Part shown: positions 41,796 to 49,670 of the stretch, one piece after another
Numbering within the stretch: position 1 is the stretch's first letter
How the letters are laid out: every line of letters starts with the position of its first letter
Assembly (NCBI GenBank): GCA_019084025.1
Contig: JAHRBI010000005.1
Span: forward strand, 62,001-126,000
DNA: 64,000 nucleotides
Reading direction: 5' to 3'
From: Burkholderiaceae bacterium DAT-1
GTDB taxonomy: Bacteria > Pseudomonadota > Gammaproteobacteria > Burkholderiales > Chitinimonadaceae
Made by a program: the position numbers and the translations under genes
Notes under the pieces: model-generated
Seen by the model: only the letters and a program-made list of their open reading frames with translations
What the model was told of the DNA's origin: nothing
Database searches by the model: none

Positions 41796-42422
41796 ATGAG
41801 CATGCCGCGCTGGCAACGCCGCAAGGACGATCGTCCCGGCGAAATCATTGATGCCGCCATCGAGATGTTTGTTGCAAAAGGTTTTACAGCCACTCGTCTG
41901 GATGATGTCGCAAAACAGGCTGGCGTAACCAAGGGCACGGTATACCTGTATTTCTCGAACAAGGAAGATCTGTTCAAGGCTGTGGTCAAGGAGATCGTCG
42001 TGGGCGATCTGGAAACTGCCGAGCAACAGGCCAAAGATTGGGAAGGCAGTCATACGGAATTGCTTCGTCAGCTGATGCTGACCTGGGCAGAACTGCTCTC
42101 CTCGCCTCGAACCAGTGGCATCATCAAATTGATTATTGGTGAAGCCTCAAATTTCCCCGAACTTGCACAGTTTTATGTACATGATGTTGCCGAACGCGGT
42201 CGTAAGCTGTTTGCTTATGTCATTGAGCGCGGGATTGCGGCTGGTGAGTTCCGCCCTGTCGATATCGATATCATGTCGCGCGAAGTGATTGCCCCGCTGG
42301 TGATGGTGGCGGTGTGGAAGCGATGCTTTGGCGCCTTCGAACCACATGAGCTGGATATTGTGAAATACACCGAGCTGCATTTTGATGTCATGGTCAATGG
42401 CATTGCACAGCGGACTTCCTAG
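41796..42422 (+). CDS. TetR/AcrR-family transcriptional regulator
   Basis: 208 residues. The N-terminal helix-turn-helix domain reads IIDAAIEMFVAKGFTATRLDDVAKQ then AGVTKGTVYLYFSNKEDLF, typical of the family. The C-terminal ligand-binding domain is less conserved, with FPELAQFYVHDVAERGR. The ATG at 41796 has a TGGAGA ribosome site; the frame runs up to 41748 but without support. No efflux or enzyme gene is next to it, so its target is not clear. A terminator follows. Confidence 0.88.
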   Translation: MSMPRWQRRKDDRPGEIIDAAIEMFVAKGFTATRLDDVAKQAGVTKGTVYLYFSNKEDLFKAVVKEIVVGDLETAEQQAKDWEGSHTELLRQLMLTWAELLSSPRTSGIIKLIIGEASNFPELAQFYVHDVAERGRKLFAYVIERGIAAGEFRPVDIDIMSREVIAPLVMVAVWKRCFGAFEPHELDIVKYTELHFDVMVNGIAQRTS

Positions 42423-42447
42423 ACAGCCATAGGCGAGCAGATGATAA

Positions 42448-42478
42448 CCGGGTCACGCAGAGTGACCCGGAATTGTTT
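42448..42478 (+). terminator. Terminator of the tetR-like gene
   Basis: A 9-bp perfect stem CCGGGTCAC / GTGACCCGG with a 5-nt loop is followed by AATTGTTT. Confidence 0.75.
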
Positions 42479-42510
42479 ACACTATCGGTTGTCCGATTTC
42501 ACACCTGATC

Positions 42511-43497
42511 ATGTCGCAGATTTCCAAAGATATAGACGCTGCCGTTGAACTGCTCCGCGCAGGCAAGCTGGTTGGCATTCCTACCGAAACCGTTTACGGA
42601 TTAGCTGCAGACGCCATGAATCCGGATGCGGTGGCGAGCATCTTCGCACTCAAGGGACGGCCAAATGACCATCCCGTCATCGTCCACGTAGCAGGTGCAG
42701 ATCAGTTGGATCGATGGGCGGTGGATATTCCCGATACCGCACGCAAGCTGGTTGACGCGTTCTGGCCGGGATCGCTGACACTCATTCTGAAGCGCGCGCC
42801 CCATGTGCCGCTGGCCGTAACAGGTGGACAGGACACGGTCGGCATTCGTGCCCCCGCCCATCCACTCACAGCTGAATTATTGCGGCAATTCGATGGCGGC
42901 CTTGCTGCGCCTTCTGCCAATCAGTTCGGCCATGTTAGCCCCACGACAGCCCCTCATGTCGCAATGGAGTTTGGCGACCGCCTACCCTTGATTCTGGATG
43001 GTGGCGCCTGTAGTGTCGGTGTGGAATCGACGATTGTAGGTCTAACCGGTGATCGCCCGATGCTGTTGCGACCAGGTGGCGTGCCTGTAGCCGCCATCGA
43101 ATCTGTTTTGGGTATGCAACTGGAGCATCATCAGAAGGCAGAAACGGCCAAGGTACGTGTGTCCGGCCTGCTAGACTCACACTACGCCCCCCGCACTCCA
43201 TTGATCATTGGCGATATCACCAGTTTGCAAAAAGAAGCGCTGGTACGTGCAACACAAGGCGAGCGGCTGATTATTCTGCATCGGGCTCCGGTACTCGTGC
43301 CTGCCGGCCAGGTAGAACTGCACCGCATGCCCGATCAGCCCGAGACATTTGCTCACCTGCTTTATGCTACCTTGCGGAGCTTTGATGGCGGTCGGTTTGA
43401 TGCGCTTCTATTAGAGGCACCACCTACCGCAGACGCCTGGCTCGCAGTAAATGATCGTTTACGTAGAGCAGCAAGCAAGTGGTTAGCGGCGCAATGA
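42511..43497 (+). CDS. sua5: L-threonylcarbamoyladenylate synthase, Sua5 type
   Basis: Makes threonylcarbamoyl-AMP from Thr, bicarbonate and ATP for the t6A37 modification of ANN-decoding tRNAs. 328 residues: the YrdC-like domain (LVGIPTETVYGLAADA, SIFALKGRPNDHPVIVHV, GLAAPSANQFGHVSP) and a C-terminal Sua5 domain (about 215-325), reached through the linker SGLLDSHYAPRTPL. This is the long Sua5 form rather than short TsaC. A single gene with a terminator behind it. Confidence 0.94.
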   Translation: MSQISKDIDAAVELLRAGKLVGIPTETVYGLAADAMNPDAVASIFALKGRPNDHPVIVHVAGADQLDRWAVDIPDTARKLVDAFWPGSLTLILKRAPHVPLAVTGGQDTVGIRAPAHPLTAELLRQFDGGLAAPSANQFGHVSPTTAPHVAMEFGDRLPLILDGGACSVGVESTIVGLTGDRPMLLRPGGVPVAAIESVLGMQLEHHQKAETAKVRVSGLLDSHYAPRTPLIIGDITSLQKEALVRATQGERLIILHRAPVLVPAGQVELHRMPDQPETFAHLLYATLRSFDGGRFDALLLEAPPTADAWLAVNDRLRRAASKWLAAQ

Positions 43498-43530
43498 AAT
43501 AACACATCAAAATCCGCACTGCACACAAAA

Positions 43531-43562
43531 CAAAAGCCGGACTTGCCGGCTTTTGTTGTTTT
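43531..43562 (+). terminator. Bidirectional terminator between sua5 and the gntR-like gene
   Basis: A perfect 10-bp stem CAAAAGCCGG / CCGGCTTTTG around ACTTG, followed by TTGTTTT on the plus strand and by TTTGTGTG on the minus strand. It separates convergent genes. Confidence 0.87.
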
Positions 43563-43594
43563 GACTGTCTATCCGTGCATGCGTGCTTTTCAGA

Positions 43595-44230
43595 TTACTC
43601 GATCGAAGAGTGCTCAAGAAAGAAGTCACGGAAGCTGATGACACGTTCGTTCATATACCGAATGGTGAGATCAGTATCACCAGCGCGGATGGCTGTCGCA
43701 ATTTGCTGCCAGGTGGGTGCCGGCAAGGATGCGCGCAAAGGATGCTTGATCAGTTCGGCGTAGTAAAGTGTCGCCCGTTTGAGGTTGGTCTGAATCATGT
43801 TCAGCAGGAGTGGGCGATTGGAACGAGCCAGCAAAATGCTGTAGAACGATAGCAGCAGATCCATAAAGACCTTAGGTGTATTGGACTCCGGCCCCGACAG
43901 TCTGCTGGCGACCTCATCCATCCGCTCAATCTGCTCTTCGTCGAGCGCTCCCACTGTCAGTTTGAGTGCCATGGTCTCAAGTGCTATGCGCAAATCGGCA
44001 ATATCAACAATCTCGGAACGACGAATGCGTGCAACAATCGCACCACGATAGGGGAAGTACTCAACTAATCCATCTACCTGCAGCCGCTGCAAAGCTTCCC
44101 GCAAGGGGATTGGACTGACTCCATAGCGATTCGCCAGCTCAACTTGCTTTAAAGCCTGAGCAGGTAGCAACACCCCGTTCAGAATATCATCGCGAATTTC
44201 ACTGACGATTTTATCAACCAGCGTACTCAT
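43595..44230 (-). CDS. GntR-family (FCD) transcriptional regulator
   Basis: 211 residues. The winged helix-turn-helix has VELANRYGVSPIPLREALQRLQ and the wing GLVEYFPYRGAIVARI. The helical FCD effector domain covers about 75-205. FCD regulators sense small acids and usually repress the nearest catabolic genes, but no such gene is adjacent, so its regulon is elsewhere or is the gene itself. Confidence 0.88.
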   Translation of the reverse strand: MSTLVDKIVSEIRDDILNGVLLPAQALKQVELANRYGVSPIPLREALQRLQVDGLVEYFPYRGAIVARIRRSEIVDIADLRIALETMALKLTVGALDEEQIERMDEVASRLSGPESNTPKVFMDLLLSFYSILLARSNRPLLLNMIQTNLKRATLYYAELIKHPLRASLPAPTWQQIATAIRAGDTDLTIRYMNERVISFRDFFLEHSSIE

Positions 44231-44704
44231 GAATACATAAGCTCCTATCAGCTATATTCCATCTGGCTAAACCATACCACTAACATGTGTGTATATTGTA
44301 AAAACAGTCCAATTGTACCAAGACAGATGCTTCCGTGTGTCGAATGCAACATGGACTGCTACAAATATGTTCTGATCAGCCCGCCTCACCACTTATTGTA
44401 AACAATGACTTGCAAAACATCGGCAGAAAGGCTATAGATTTCTCATTCAATTATGCCATTATCATTCATCAATGACATTTAAATATTTTAAATAAGTCGT
44501 CGATGACAGACGAAAGCTAATGAAGGTAGGGGTGGAAAGCAGGTACAGATCACCTTATACTCTTGGCTAATGCTGGTGCGTAAATAGCATATTTGTACAA
44601 GAAACATGATCTGCAGCACATGTCGAATGCATCCCTGGTGGGTGCAGCATGATGCTACTTCAGTCAGGTTTCTTGACGCGCAGAAAAGAATCAGGGATTG
44701 CCTC
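44231..44704. other. 474-bp AT-rich intergenic region between gntR-like and XRE-like genes
   Basis: No convincing gene here. The region is AT-rich and holds two small palindromes: ATTGTAAACAAT at 44395-44406 and ATTTAAA-TAT-TTTAAAT at 44477-44493. It must carry the promoters of the two divergent regulator genes. The part near 44310 has AATTGTACCAAG, loosely like FCD-GntR operators. A short frame leads from 44606 into the XRE gene but lacks coding character. Confidence 0.5.
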
Positions 44705-45025
44705 ATGAAAATTTTTGAAAAGGTCATCAACCCCCGTGATGTCCGCAGACGCTTAGGGTTGAATCAGCAAGAGTTCTGGACACGCATTGGCGTGACCCAG
44801 AGTGGTGGCTCGCGCTATGAAAGTGGCCGTAATATGCCCAAACCGGTGCGTGAACTCTTGCGTCTGGTGCATGTGGAACAGATCGACCTTTCCAAAGTAT
44901 GCAAGGAAGATTTCGAAATCATTGATTATCTTCGCGAACATCACCCGGATTTGTATAAGAGCCTGCAAAAAGCCGTTCGCGCGCGCGCAGAGGCTGCGGC
45001 CAATAAAGCCGACGCAGAATCCTGA
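44705..45025 (+). CDS. Small XRE-type helix-turn-helix protein
   Basis: 106 residues. The HTH spans about 10-45: DVRRRLGLNQQEFWTRIGVTQSGGSRYESGR, shown here as its two helices NQQEFWTRIG and QSGGSRYES. The rest has a helical segment (VRELLRLVHVEQIDLSKV) and a basic/Ala C-terminus. It may bind DNA as a dimer; nothing in the neighbourhood suggests a toxin-antitoxin partner. The ATG at 44705 fits the conserved MKIFEKV start; the longer frame from 44606 is unlikely. A terminator follows directly. Confidence 0.83.
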   Translation: MKIFEKVINPRDVRRRLGLNQQEFWTRIGVTQSGGSRYESGRNMPKPVRELLRLVHVEQIDLSKVCKEDFEIIDYLREHHPDLYKSLQKAVRARAEAAANKADAES

Positions 45026-45042
45026 TCGCCATCAGCACAATG

Positions 45043-45079
45043 CCCCGCACTCCGGAAAGGATGCGGGGTTTTGCTTTTT
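45043..45079 (+). terminator. Terminator after the XRE-like gene
   Basis: CCCCGCA (45043-45049) pairs with TGCGGGG (45062-45068), followed by TTTTGCTTTTT. It overlaps the last codon of the convergent radical SAM gene. Confidence 0.82.
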
Positions 45080-45959
45080 ATAAGCTCAGTTTTACCTCAA
45101 ACCCAGCCGCCTGGATTTGCTCTGCGAGTGCACTCATCCAGTCAGCGGGTGCTGCTTTGATGCGCGACGCTTCTGGTTGCATGGAGGGTCGGGCTACGCC
45201 ATAGAGCAACACACCCGCAATCTGGCCCCCTTGCAGACGAACCGATTGCAGCACATCCAGCCAGTCTGATATCTCACCTCTTGTGGGTAGCTCCCCATCA
45301 AAGGCAAACATGCAGGTTTGAATCCAGGTTGTACACGCTTGTGTGGCCAGTAATAGATGACGCTCAATCTGCTCGCGACTGATATTGATCTGGTTCACCT
45401 CGGAAAAACCATTAACGGGCGCCCGGTCAAATTTGAACCAAACCTCGCCTCCCAGTTCGTGCATGCTGGTAACAGCCTGCTGCACTGCGGGCTTGTACAT
45501 CTGACTGCCATTGGTAATCAGCACCAGCTTGATTGCACCAATCAGATCGAACTTCTGCATGGCAGCAGCAATTAGCTCGATCACTTCAGCAAATTGCCGA
45601 CTGGATGTAGGCTCGCCATTGCCTGATAAAGCGATATCGTTCAAGCGACGTACCTGTTCTGGCACGCTGCTTGTCATAAAATCGCCATGCACAATCGATT
45701 CGAGCATCCGATCCAGTTCATCGGCAAGCTGGGGCAAATCAAGCTCTGGCGCATTTCCACGCACCAGGTCCGGCACCTGGCAGTAAACACAACGCCAGTT
45801 GCAGGCGTTATTGGGATTGAGGTTGATCCCTACCGATACCCCCCCAGCCCGTCGTGACACGACAGGATAGACGTACTGCATACCGACGATGTCCCGCCGG
45901 TGGTCATTTACCGCAAGTGTTACAGTAGAAACAACGGGGGATGTCGCGGAATCAGTCAC
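45078..45959 (-). CDS. Radical SAM protein of unknown function
   Basis: 293 residues. The [4Fe-4S]-binding motif CNWRCVYC (CX3CX2C, about residue 53) is intact, with the GE-type motif ALSGNGEPTSS following. This layout resembles the small COG0731-like radical SAM group. No second iron-sulfur motif is evident, and no clear substrate gene is adjacent; the universal stress gene upstream ends 3 bp before it on the same strand and may be co-transcribed. Confidence 0.82.
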   Translation of the reverse strand: MTDSATSPVVSTVTLAVNDHRRDIVGMQYVYPVVSRRAGGVSVGINLNPNNACNWRCVYCQVPDLVRGNAPELDLPQLADELDRMLESIVHGDFMTSSVPEQVRRLNDIALSGNGEPTSSRQFAEVIELIAAAMQKFDLIGAIKLVLITNGSQMYKPAVQQAVTSMHELGGEVWFKFDRAPVNGFSEVNQINISREQIERHLLLATQACTTWIQTCMFAFDGELPTRGEISDWLDVLQSVRLQGGQIAGVLLYGVARPSMQPEASRIKAAPADWMSALAEQIQAAGFEVKLSL

Positions 45960-45962
45960 AGC

Positions 45963-46409
45963 TTAGCGTTTCATGGGAATGATGAGTACAGGCAGCGTCG
46001 CATGGCGAACCACACCTTCGGCCACAGAACCAAGCAAGAGGTGATCCAGACCCGTCCAGCCATGGGAACCCATGATGACCAAATCTGCCCCCCAGGCCTT
46101 GGCGTCGTCAATGATAGCACTGCTCAGATTGCCGCCCCATATTTCGATCAAAGCCGACTCAACTTCAAGTCCAGCCTCCTTTAGTGATGCAAGCGAGCGC
46201 TCAAGCACTTTTTTGCCATTTTCGCGCAGATTCTGCTGCAAGTCGCCCACATCTACGAATTCAGTGCCACTCCAACTGAATTGGGCCATATCGACGATAT
46301 GCACCAGTCGGACTTTGCCATGCTGCTCACAGCAAAAACGTGTGGCTTCAGACAGTGCGCGGCTGGACGTTTCGCTGTCATCCACCGGCATCAGGATTTT
46401 CTGATACAT
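45963..46409 (-). CDS. Universal stress protein (UspA family)
   Basis: 148 residues. KILMPVDDSETSSRALSEA at the start and GSHGWTGLDHLLLGSVAEG with G-x2-G-x9-G-S near the end make the ATP-binding pattern of the UspA/UspFG type. I took the ATG at 46409, which gives the standard start; the frame stays open to 46451. It lies 3 bp upstream of the radical SAM gene on the same strand, so the two likely share a transcript. Confidence 0.9.
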   Translation of the reverse strand: MYQKILMPVDDSETSSRALSEATRFCCEQHGKVRLVHIVDMAQFSWSGTEFVDVGDLQQNLRENGKKVLERSLASLKEAGLEVESALIEIWGGNLSSAIIDDAKAWGADLVIMGSHGWTGLDHLLLGSVAEGVVRHATLPVLIIPMKR

Positions 46410-46571
46410 CGCTGACTCCTTTTGATCACTCCAGAAACTGGGCGAGTACAATGCCGTCTATCAGCACATTAGTACCATCCCACCTACCTGCAAGAAGAAC
46501 CGATTACACTGCGCATGCCCTATCACAGGCATGATCGAATCATGCAACCCCTGATCCAATTGTGAACCAAA

Positions 46572-47024
46572 ATGGCCCGTGTACGAATTGATCTGCCACA
46601 AAGCTTTGATTTTTCAACCGAACTCGATGTCACCATTGCCCATATCAATTATGGCAAACACCTAGGCAACGATGCGGCTTTCACCCTGCTACACGATGCG
46701 CGTTTACATTTCTTCCGCGCACTCGGATATGAGGATGAACTCAATTTCCACGGCCTAGGCCTGATTCAGGCAGATGCTGCCGTAGTCTACAAGCGCCAAG
46801 CGTTCTGGGGTGACCGGCTCAAGTTTGAATTGGCAAGCTGCGAATTTTCACGTGCGGGCTTTGAGCTGCACTACCGTGTCAGCCATGCAACACAGCATCA
46901 CGAAATTCTGCAAGCCAAAATCGGCCTTGTATTCTTTAACTATGAAACACAGAAACCGGCACCCATTCCGGAGCCTTTTATCCACGCCTTACGGCAAATG
47001 AATCCAGACAGGGAATTCGTATGA
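46572..47024 (+). CDS. Hotdog-fold acyl-CoA thioesterase-like protein
   Basis: 150 residues. The start TELDVTIAHINYGKHLGNDAAF is the region of the hotdog helix in 4HBT-type thioesterases, with YKRQAFWGDRLKFEL as the strand that follows. No experimental function is known to me. It overlaps the next gene by 4 bp (ATGA), so the two are coupled. Confidence 0.82.
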   Translation: MARVRIDLPQSFDFSTELDVTIAHINYGKHLGNDAAFTLLHDARLHFFRALGYEDELNFHGLGLIQADAAVVYKRQAFWGDRLKFELASCEFSRAGFELHYRVSHATQHHEILQAKIGLVFFNYETQKPAPIPEPFIHALRQMNPDREFV

Positions 47025-47434
47025 AAAAGTACGCCCAGAACAGCCCCGAATCAATGGCACGTCTGCTGGTGATGCTTCTGATGGCAGACGGCAATATGGA
47101 TCCGGACGAGATCGACGCCCTCGACAAGCTGCATATTTACGAAGCCCTCAACATCCCCCGCCCGCAATTTATCGCTGTCCTGCACCAGTATTGCAATGAT
47201 CTGTCCGATGAGGCCGATGAAGACGGCCGCATCCGTCTGATCGATCGCCAGCGTATCGATGACTTACTGGATACAGTCGTAGACCCAGGCAAACGTCTGT
47301 TAGTCGCAGCGCTGTCACTGGACATGATCAAGTCGCACGGCAGCATGACAGAAGCAGAGCTGGCTATTTATACCCATATGCTGGATCGATGGCATCTCAC
47401 ACTGGAAGATATCGAGGATGAGTTTGCCCGTTAA
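47021..47434 (+). CDS. TerB-like acidic helical protein
   Basis: 137 residues, rich in Asp and Glu, all-helical by appearance. ARLLVMLLMADGNMDPDEIDAL at the start resembles the TerB/tellurite-resistance domain, where two Asp/Glu clusters may bind metal. It is coupled to the thioesterase-like gene in front of it. Tellurite resistance itself is not implied; no other ter gene is near. Confidence 0.65.
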   Translation: MKKYAQNSPESMARLLVMLLMADGNMDPDEIDALDKLHIYEALNIPRPQFIAVLHQYCNDLSDEADEDGRIRLIDRQRIDDLLDTVVDPGKRLLVAALSLDMIKSHGSMTEAELAIYTHMLDRWHLTLEDIEDEFAR

Positions 47435-47479
47435 ATACGGGTAGATTTGGTATCTACACCACACGTTCATCGCAATCAC

Positions 47480-47508
47480 TTGCAAAGAGAACGATCGTTC
47501 ACTAAAAT
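47480..47508 (+). promoter_or_regulatory. Sigma70 promoter of imuA-imuB-dnaE2
   Basis: A -35 TTGCAA (47480-47485) and a -10 TAAAAT (47503-47508) are 17 bp apart. Transcription would begin at about 47515, 28 bp before the imuA ATG. The two GAAC-N4-GTTC boxes overlap the spacer and the start site. Confidence 0.7.
47489..47500. promoter_or_regulatory. LexA-like operator 1 (GAAC-N4-GTTC) of imuA
   Basis: GAACGATCGTTC is a perfect 12-bp palindrome lying wholly within the spacer between the -35 and -10 of the imuA promoter. GAAC-N4-GTTC is the core of the Gram-positive SOS box rather than the CTGT-N8-ACAG box of most beta- and gammaproteobacteria. Confidence 0.65.
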
Positions 47509-47512
47509 TGGT

Positions 47513-47524
47513 GAACATTAGTTC
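47513..47524. promoter_or_regulatory. LexA-like operator 2 (GAAC-N4-GTTC) of imuA
   Basis: GAACATTAGTTC has the same half-sites and spacing as operator 1, 24 bp further on, i.e. about two helical turns, and covers the predicted transcription start. Confidence 0.6.
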
Positions 47525-47542
47525 TCTACGGAGTTCGTTGCG

Positions 47543-48298
47543 ATGAATGCCCCGCTTCCCGCCCATCTACTGAATGATCCGCGCATCTGGCGCGGGGACA
47601 GTGCTTTTCAATCGATTCACGGCAATGAATCCACCGGCCATGTCGGATTGGACGCCGTGTTACCGGGAGGCGGCTGGCCATCTGGTGCCGTGAGCGAACT
47701 CGTCACCGACAAACCCGGCTGCGGTGAATTACGCATCCTTCTCCCTGCGATTGCCCGTCTCACGCAGAGCGGGAAGCATGTTTTGCTCATCAATCCCCCT
47801 CATATCCCATATGCGCCTGCGTGGGCGGCTGCAGGAGTCGACCTGAACAAGCTGCAATGGGTTCGCACGCTTCAGTCATCGGACACGCTATGGGCCATGG
47901 AGCAAGCCTTGCGCGAACCTGGCTGCGGCGCTGTCATCGGATGGCCAGACGACACCTTGAATGATCGTGCCTGTCGCCGCCTCAATCTGGCAGCAGAGCA
48001 AGGTGGGGCGTGTGGCTTTGTACTGCGTGAAGGCAGTCATGCCCAGATTGTTTCGCCCTTTGCATTACGGATTGGCGTACGTGCCGGGCATGGAGGGGTG
48101 TGGCTGCAAGTGCTAAAACGCCGTGGTACGCCGCTGTTGCAGCCCGTCTTTATTGCCCATGCACACCAGCCTCTACCCAAGCAGCAACCCGCTTTCCTTG
48201 CCACTACCACGCCAAATCGCCATGTTGTGGATTGCGCTCCATTTCCCCAGGCTGGCCATCGAGTGCATGCCGGGGCTCAATTCGCCCGAGCAGCCTGA
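47543..48298 (+). CDS. imuA: ImuA (RecA-like mutasome subunit)
   Basis: 251 residues. Member of the ImuA/SulA-related family, which works with ImuB and DnaE2 in DNA-damage-induced mutagenesis. LGLDAVLPGGGWPSGAVSEL and the following region resemble the RecA-like core. The ribosome site is ACGGAG before the ATG at 47543. It overlaps imuB by 77 bp in another frame. It opens an SOS-type operon with a tandem palindromic operator. Confidence 0.9.
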   Translation: MNAPLPAHLLNDPRIWRGDSAFQSIHGNESTGHVGLDAVLPGGGWPSGAVSELVTDKPGCGELRILLPAIARLTQSGKHVLLINPPHIPYAPAWAAAGVDLNKLQWVRTLQSSDTLWAMEQALREPGCGAVIGWPDDTLNDRACRRLNLAAEQGGACGFVLREGSHAQIVSPFALRIGVRAGHGGVWLQVLKRRGTPLLQPVFIAHAHQPLPKQQPAFLATTTPNRHVVDCAPFPQAGHRVHAGAQFARAA

Positions 48299-49670
48299 TC
48301 CGGTGGCGGTATTCGCCCAGATCGGCCGCCGCGAGAAAATCATTGCCGTGAATACGGCTGCGGAAGCTGAGGGCATCCATCCGGGCTTGTCTCGCCACGC
48401 TGCACATGCGCTGTCGCGCGGGTTACGCAGCGTGCCGCGCCAACCGATTCATGAGGTTGAATGCCTGAATTCGCTGGGGTGCTGGGGTTTGCAATTTACC
48501 CCAGCAGTGAACCTGGATCCTGCACCCGCACTATTGCTGGAGATCGAGGGCTGTCTGCGCTATTTCGGTGGATTGGACAAGCTGCAGGATAAGCTACTAC
48601 GCGGTCTGGAGAGCATGGGTTACACCTATGTACATGCCTGCGCGCCCACACCGCTTGGCGCACTCTGGCTTGCGCACTGGCAGCCCGGGCAGATCATCAC
48701 GTCGCTGGATGAGTTACGCACCAAACTTGTCCATGCTCCAGTCGAATTGCTGGGACTGGAGGCCGAGCTGGTACGTCATATTGGCCAGTTACAGCAACTT
48801 GGCTTGAGACAGATCGGCCAGATCCGGCAATTACCTCGAAATGGCCTTGCGCATCGAATCGGGCCACCCATCCTGCGCCTCATTGATCTGGCATTTGGTG
48901 ACCAAACCGACTCGCGCACGCTGTTTACCGCACCACCCGTTTTCGAACACAGCATTGAACTGGACTGGCCCGCAGAGCATGCAGGCGCTCTCATCTTTGC
49001 TACGAACCGGCAAATTCAGGCATTGGCGGGATTTTTGCTGGCACGTGGCGCAGGGTGCGAAGAAATCATCCTATCACTTTCGCACGAGGATCTCCCGGCT
49101 ACGCAGCTAATATGTGGCTTTGGTCAGGCCACCCGCGATGCGTCCCTCATGATGGCCGTTGTGCGCGAAAAGCTGGGACGGCATCAACTAGCAGCCCCGG
49201 TTCGCGGACTTCGACTTAAAACCGGCTCGCTCACCACGCTGCATAGTGAAGCACTGGATCTATTCGGCCAAGGTCAACGCGAAGGCAATATCGCCATGTT
49301 GCTGGCTCGTCTCAAAGCCCGACTGGGAGACACGGCAGTTCATCGCATCTATCCGGCAAATGACCATCGTCCGGAAAAAGCATGGTCGCATCAGGCGATC
49401 TCGCAGACACAATACTCTCCATGCAAGCAGGACAATCGTCCCGGCTGGCTGCTTGATCATGCTGAACCGATCATCTGGCAGCATGATCGCCTGTGGTATC
49501 ACGGACCATTGTGGCTCGAGACGGCGTGTGAGCGAATTGAGTCGGGCTGGTGGGATGGCGACACAGTTCACCGGGACTATCACTGTGCGCATGATGCCCA
49601 GGGACAGCGATACTGGGTATTCCGTGATCTGCACAGCCAGCAGTGGTTTATCCACGGGCTATTTGCCTGA
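48222..49670 (+). CDS. imuB: ImuB (catalytically inactive Y-family polymerase)
   Basis: 482 residues from the ATG at 48222. N-terminal Y-family polymerase fold (LWIALHFPRLAIECM); the acidic residues that bind metal in active DinB are absent at the N-terminus (ALHFPRL). It should therefore serve as an adapter between the sliding clamp and DnaE2. EALDLF near residue 342 is a possible clamp-binding motif. The C-terminal part is Trp-rich. The start lies 77 bp inside imuA in another frame, and its stop abuts the dnaE2 start. Confidence 0.92.
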   Translation: MLWIALHFPRLAIECMPGLNSPEQPDPVAVFAQIGRREKIIAVNTAAEAEGIHPGLSRHAAHALSRGLRSVPRQPIHEVECLNSLGCWGLQFTPAVNLDPAPALLLEIEGCLRYFGGLDKLQDKLLRGLESMGYTYVHACAPTPLGALWLAHWQPGQIITSLDELRTKLVHAPVELLGLEAELVRHIGQLQQLGLRQIGQIRQLPRNGLAHRIGPPILRLIDLAFGDQTDSRTLFTAPPVFEHSIELDWPAEHAGALIFATNRQIQALAGFLLARGAGCEEIILSLSHEDLPATQLICGFGQATRDASLMMAVVREKLGRHQLAAPVRGLRLKTGSLTTLHSEALDLFGQGQREGNIAMLLARLKARLGDTAVHRIYPANDHRPEKAWSHQAISQTQYSPCKQDNRPGWLLDHAEPIIWQHDRLWYHGPLWLETACERIESGWWDGDTVHRDYHCAHDAQGQRYWVFRDLHSQQWFIHGLFA

